Shown: positions 5,924 through 7,765 of the stretch, piece after piece
Position numbering within the stretch: position 1 is the stretch's first letter
Layout: each line of letters starts with the position of its first letter
Origin: an uncultured Anaerolineaceae bacterium
GTDB lineage: Bacteria > Chloroflexota > Anaerolineae > Anaerolineales > Anaerolineaceae
Direction of reading: 5' to 3'
Length of the DNA stretch: 7,765 nt
NCBI GenBank assembly: GCA_937907495.1
Contig: CALESS010000053.1
Location: 1 to 7,765, forward strand
Position numbers and translations under genes: made by a program
The notes under the pieces: model-generated
Database searches by the model: none
What the model saw: the letters and a program-made list of their open reading frames with translations, nothing else
What the model was told of the DNA's origin: nothing

Positions 5924-5942
5924 TGGCAATAAATGGTTGCCA
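5924..5942. repeat. Inverted repeat TGGCAA-N7-TTGCCA
   Basis: Perfect 6-bp arms separated by 7 bases, starting 10 bases after the oxidoreductase stop codon. It could form a small 3' hairpin for the upstream transcript, but no T-run follows directly. Confidence 0.5.
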
Positions 5943-5997
5943 ATTTGCGATTTAGAATCCCCGCCAAATTTTTGATGATTTAATCTTTCCTTAGGCT

Positions 5998-6013
5998 TTG
6001 AACACCTGTTCAA
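5998..6013. promoter_or_regulatory. LexA/SOS-box-like dyad TTGAACA-CC-TGTTCAA
   Basis: Perfect 7-bp arms around CC. The core GAAC-ACCT-GTTC (6000-6011) fits the GAAC-N4-GTTC pattern of LexA sites in Firmicutes and Actinobacteria. It lies about 160 bases upstream of the best dnaA promoter, not over it, so its target is unclear. The LexA assignment is by motif only. Confidence 0.5.
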
Positions 6014-6016
6014 CGA

Positions 6017-6040
6017 TGAACCCCCATATATGGGGGTTCA
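6017..6040. repeat. Perfect 24-bp palindrome (operator or terminator hairpin)
   Basis: TGAACCCCCATA is followed directly by its exact reverse complement. As DNA it is a long two-fold site; as RNA it folds into a 10-bp stem (TGAACCCCCA paired with TGGGGGTTCA) closed by a TATA loop. The downstream plus-strand sequence gagcttatttt has only a broken T-run, so it could be an imperfect intrinsic terminator for the flippase-oxidoreductase transcript. The outer TGAAC/GTTCA half-sites are shared with the dyad 3 bases upstream, which favours a binding site. Confidence 0.7.
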
Positions 6041-6088
6041 GAGCTTATTTTGACGAATTTATGGCACAGGTTGGGAATTGTTTCACAA

Positions 6089-6105
6089 GATTCAACCCTT
6101 GAATC
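6089..6105. repeat. Inverted repeat GATTCAA-CCC-TTGAATC
   Basis: Perfect 7-bp arms separated by CCC, immediately after the DnaA-box-like TGTTTCACA. The compact symmetric form suits a dimeric DNA-binding protein; the role is unknown. Confidence 0.55.
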
Positions 6106-6117
6106 ACCAAGCTTTTG

Positions 6118-6136
6118 TTAAGATTAGATGTCTTAA
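6118..6136. repeat. Inverted repeat TTAAGA-N7-TCTTAA
   Basis: Perfect 6-bp AT-rich arms separated by 7 bases, part of the palindrome cluster upstream of the dnaA promoter. Arms this short can occur by chance in AT-rich DNA; the significance lies mainly in the clustering. Confidence 0.4.
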
Positions 6137-6155
6137 AAACTCGGGAATCTTTAGG

Positions 6156-6176
6156 AAGGCGTAGGTTATGCGCCTT
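6156..6176. repeat. Inverted repeat AAGGCG-N9-CGCCTT at the dnaA promoter
   Basis: Perfect 6-bp arms around 9 bases. The right arm overlaps the start of the putative -35 element of the dnaA promoter (6175-6180), a position from which a bound protein could affect transcription. Confidence 0.45.
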
Positions 6177-6203
6177 GTTCAGATGCCGACTCTCTGCTAA
6201 AAT
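6175..6203 (+). promoter_or_regulatory. Putative dnaA promoter (extended -10)
   Basis: TTGTTC (6175-6180; first three bases match TTGACA), a 17-base spacer ending in TGC, then TAAAAT (6198-6203; five of six to TATAAT). TG at 6195-6196 makes it an extended -10. The predicted start near 6210 gives a leader of about 144 nt before the dnaA ATG. Confidence 0.6.
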
Positions 6204-6287
6204 CATTTCATACCAAACGGGGCCGTTACGACTGCACCCCTGAGCAACTGAAATCATGTGAATATCCCGGTTTTTCCCCATTGCGCT

Positions 6288-6313
6288 GGCAAAGGGTTGT
6301 CTTTCCTGTTGCC
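6288..6313 (+). other. Leader hairpin upstream of dnaA
   Basis: In the predicted leader, GGCAAAGG (6288-6295) can pair with CCT-g-TTGCC (6305-6313), giving 8 base pairs with one bulged G and a 9-base loop. It ends about 30 bases before the ribosome-binding site. It might influence dnaA translation or mRNA stability; no known riboswitch is recognised. Confidence 0.35.
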
Positions 6314-6342
6314 CGTGACCGGGGCGACCATTTCATCTTTCG

Positions 6343-6347
6343 AGGAG
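6343..6347 (+). promoter_or_regulatory. Ribosome-binding site of dnaA
   Basis: AGGAG followed by a 6-base spacer and ATG at 6354. It selects this start over an in-frame GTG at 6258 whose extra 32 residues do not resemble a DnaA N-terminus. Confidence 0.85.
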
Positions 6348-6353
6348 CGCCGT

Positions 6354-7712
6354 ATGAACGCACACCAGGCCTGGCAGGCTGCTTGTGGACAATTACAAAT
6401 GGACATGAATAAAGCCTCCTATGAGACCTGGGTGCGTTCGGCGGAACTGATTTCCTTTGACGAGGATATCTTCACAGTGGCGGTTTCCAACGCCTATGCG
6501 CGGGATTGGCTGGAAAGCCGGCTGACGGGAAATGTTACCCGCCTGCTGACCGGCGGTATGGGCCGCCCGGTGAATGTCCGCTTCGTGGTTTCCACGGCCC
6601 AGCCGGAAGTGGAGAGCGAGACCCCCACCGAGAGCGAAGGCGAGGCCGACCTGCTGGAAGCCCCCCGCCCCGCCAGCCAGCCCAACCTGACCCTCAACGC
6701 CCGCTATACCTTTGATAACTTCGTGGTAGGCGCCAGCAACCGCATGGCCCATGCCGCCTCCCAGGCTGTCGCCGAATCTCCCGCCAAGGCTTACAACCCG
6801 CTCTTCGTCTATGGCGGCGTGGGATTGGGGAAAACCCACCTGCTGCACGCCATCGGCAACGCCGCACATCAACGCGGGCTGACGGTGCTTTACATCTCCT
6901 CGGAAGAATTTACCAATGATCTGATCAACTCGATCCGCACCCACAATATGAGCGCCTTCCGCGAGCGCTACCGGCGGATTGACGTGCTGATGATTGATGA
7001 CATCCAGTTTATTGCCGGCAAGGAATCCACCCAGGAGGAGTTCTTCCACACCTTCAACGCCCTGCACACCCAGGATAAGCAGATCGTGCTCTCCTCTGAC
7101 CGTCCGCCCAAGGCGATGGTCACCCTGGAGGAGCGCCTGCGCTCCCGCTTTGAATGGGGCCTGATTGTGGATATCCAGCCCCCAGACCTGGAAACCCGCA
7201 TCGCCATCCTGCGCTCCAAGGCAGAGCGGGCCGGCCGCCGGGTGGCAGATGACATCCTGGAGACGATCGCCCGGCTGGTGCAATCCAACATCCGCGAGCT
7301 GGAAGGCGCCCTGACGCGCATCCTGGCGTTTGCGGATCTCTCCGGCATGCCGCTCTCTGACCAGTTGGTGCAGGCCGCCCTGGCAGATTTGCTGCCGCAG
7401 CGCAGCGAGGTGGAACCGCGCCAGGTGTTGGATGCGGTGGCCCGCTCGTTTGGCATCCCGCTGGAGCGGCTGCTGGGCCGGGACCGCTCACGCGAGGTGG
7501 CGCTGCCCCGCCAGGTGGCGATGTACCTGTTGCGCGAGGAATCCATCTCCCTGCCGCAAATCGGCGAGGTGCTGGGTGGGCGGGACCACACCACCGTCAT
7601 GTACGCCATCGAAAAGGTTTCCGGGTTGATCGAGCAGGATGACCGCCTGCGGCGCCAGATCATCGGCATCCGCGAGACGCTCTACGGTCGCAGCCATTTT
7701 TCCAGCCGCTAA
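6354..7712 (+). CDS. dnaA: Chromosomal replication initiator protein DnaA
   Basis: DnaA binds DnaA boxes at the origin, forms an ATP-dependent filament, opens the duplex and recruits the replicative helicase. The 452-residue product has all four domains. The N-terminal domain I begins MNAHQAWQAACGQLQ with SYETWV at 22-27, and a variable acidic linker covers about 82-110. The AAA+ domain III runs from about 115 to 345: YTFDNFVVGASN, Walker A GGVGLGKT (154-161), Walker B VLMIDDIQF (211-219), sensor I SSDRPP (247-252), arginine-finger segment LEERLRSRFEWGL (258-270) and sensor II SNIRELEGAL (311-320). Domain IV has the DNA-binding signature GGRDHTTVMYAIEKV (408-422). Every key residue is intact and the length is normal. 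It is transcribed with the flippase genes' strand but after a 439-base palindrome-rich gap. A DnaA-box-like TTGTCCACA lies reversed in its codons at 6384-6392. Confidence 0.98.
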   Translation: MNAHQAWQAACGQLQMDMNKASYETWVRSAELISFDEDIFTVAVSNAYARDWLESRLTGNVTRLLTGGMGRPVNVRFVVSTAQPEVESETPTESEGEADLLEAPRPASQPNLTLNARYTFDNFVVGASNRMAHAASQAVAESPAKAYNPLFVYGGVGLGKTHLLHAIGNAAHQRGLTVLYISSEEFTNDLINSIRTHNMSAFRERYRRIDVLMIDDIQFIAGKESTQEEFFHTFNALHTQDKQIVLSSDRPPKAMVTLEERLRSRFEWGLIVDIQPPDLETRIAILRSKAERAGRRVADDILETIARLVQSNIRELEGALTRILAFADLSGMPLSDQLVQAALADLLPQRSEVEPRQVLDAVARSFGIPLERLLGRDRSREVALPRQVAMYLLREESISLPQIGEVLGGRDHTTVMYAIEKVSGLIEQDDRLRRQIIGIRETLYGRSHFSSR

Positions 7713-7740
7713 AGGAAAGTAGGGGCGACCGTCTCCGCAC

Positions 7741-7746
7741 AAGGAG
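7741..7746 (+). promoter_or_regulatory. Possible ribosome-binding site of a gene beyond the window
   Basis: AAGGAG lies 28 bases after the dnaA stop, with a second weaker AAGGG at about 7754. No start codon occurs within the remaining bases, so any downstream gene begins at or beyond the window edge. No terminator is seen after dnaA. Confidence 0.3.
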
Positions 7747-7765
7747 CATAAAACAAGGGCTTACA

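Larger units (their letters stand above)
5915..6353. other. Gene-free, AT-rich, palindrome-dense region upstream of dnaA
   Basis: This 439-base gap has no convincing gene. Its first part, to about 6210, is markedly more AT-rich than its surroundings and contains six inverted repeats (listed separately). After that come the dnaA promoter and leader. Degenerate DnaA-box-like 9-mers are TGATTCACA (5912-5920, overlapping the upstream stop codon), TGTTTCACA (6079-6087) and, in reverse orientation, TGTGAATAT (6257-6265). No perfect TTATCCACA is present. It may be a regulatory region, part of a replication origin, or both; the evidence does not decide. Confidence 0.6.

Noticed and set aside
5998..6180. 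A tRNA or other standard RNA gene in the palindrome-rich region
   Set aside because: No T-arm consensus, anticodon arm or CCA end is present, and the hairpins do not match any common RNA I know. Left as unexplained structure.
6256..6261. ATG directly followed by TGA in the dnaA leader (a start-stop element)
   Set aside because: Minimal start-stop elements can regulate translation, but there is no convincing ribosome-binding site before it and a six-base match is expected by chance.
6045..6281. A 78-codon minus-strand open frame in the gap before dnaA
   Set aside because: No ribosome-binding site or recognisable motif, and it crosses the inverted repeats and the dnaA promoter. It cannot be supported as a gene.
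6258..6353. N-terminal extension of DnaA from GTG at 6258
   Set aside because: The extra residues do not look like DnaA domain I, and ATG 6354 has a good AGGAG site and gives the normal MNAHQAW-type start.

Overview
The window looks like ordinary chromosomal DNA from a GC-rich bacterium, most likely a member of the Chloroflexota (Anaerolineae-like). This assignment is an inference. It rests on the set of conserved hypothetical proteins (DUF4032/ParB-like protein, variant metallophosphoesterase, 77-residue protein) and on dispersed proline-rich 'PLPPTPLP'-type repeat tails at gene ends. No rRNA, tRNA, CRISPR array or transposase gene is visible.

Layout. (1) Bases 1-2243, plus strand: a tightly packed operon holding the C-terminus of an M16 (insulinase-family) peptidase, acpS (holo-ACP synthase), a calcineurin-like metallophosphoesterase and a ParB/DUF4032-like protein. 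The genes abut or overlap by 4 bases, so they are probably translationally coupled. (2) Bases 2211-3325, minus strand: a two-gene unit. The first gene encodes a 267-residue protein resembling an FtsK/HerA-type ATPase with an intact Walker B but no recognisable P-loop; the second encodes a 77-residue conserved hypothetical protein. A strong sigma70-type promoter (TTGACA-N17-CATAAT) drives it, with a perfect 20-bp AT-rich palindrome starting at the predicted transcription start. (3) Bases 3560-5914, plus strand: a flippase-like integral membrane protein (LPG_synthase_TM family) and an FAD-dependent oxidoreductase of the amine oxidase/protoporphyrinogen oxidase type. They are probably cotranscribed from an extended -10 promoter so close to the ATG that the mRNA is predicted to be leaderless. 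A G-quadruplex motif on the template strand lies at the junction of the two genes. (4) Bases 5915-6353: a 439-base gap without a gene. Its first 260 bases hold six separate inverted repeats, including a perfect 24-bp palindrome and a GAAC-N4-GTTC (LexA/SOS-box-like) dyad; the dnaA promoter and a roughly 144-nt leader follow. (5) Bases 6354-7712: an intact dnaA for the replication initiator. The last 53 bases hold a possible ribosome-binding site for a gene beyond the window.

How the genes fit together: region 1 mixes housekeeping lipid synthesis (AcpS activates acyl carrier protein) with conserved genes of unknown role. Region 3 looks like cell-envelope lipid or glycolipid metabolism. Region 5 is replication initiation, and the palindrome-rich region before it may be a control region or part of an origin, although DnaA boxes there are few and degenerate. 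The most unusual parts are the operator-controlled degenerate-ATPase unit and the palindrome cluster upstream of dnaA.
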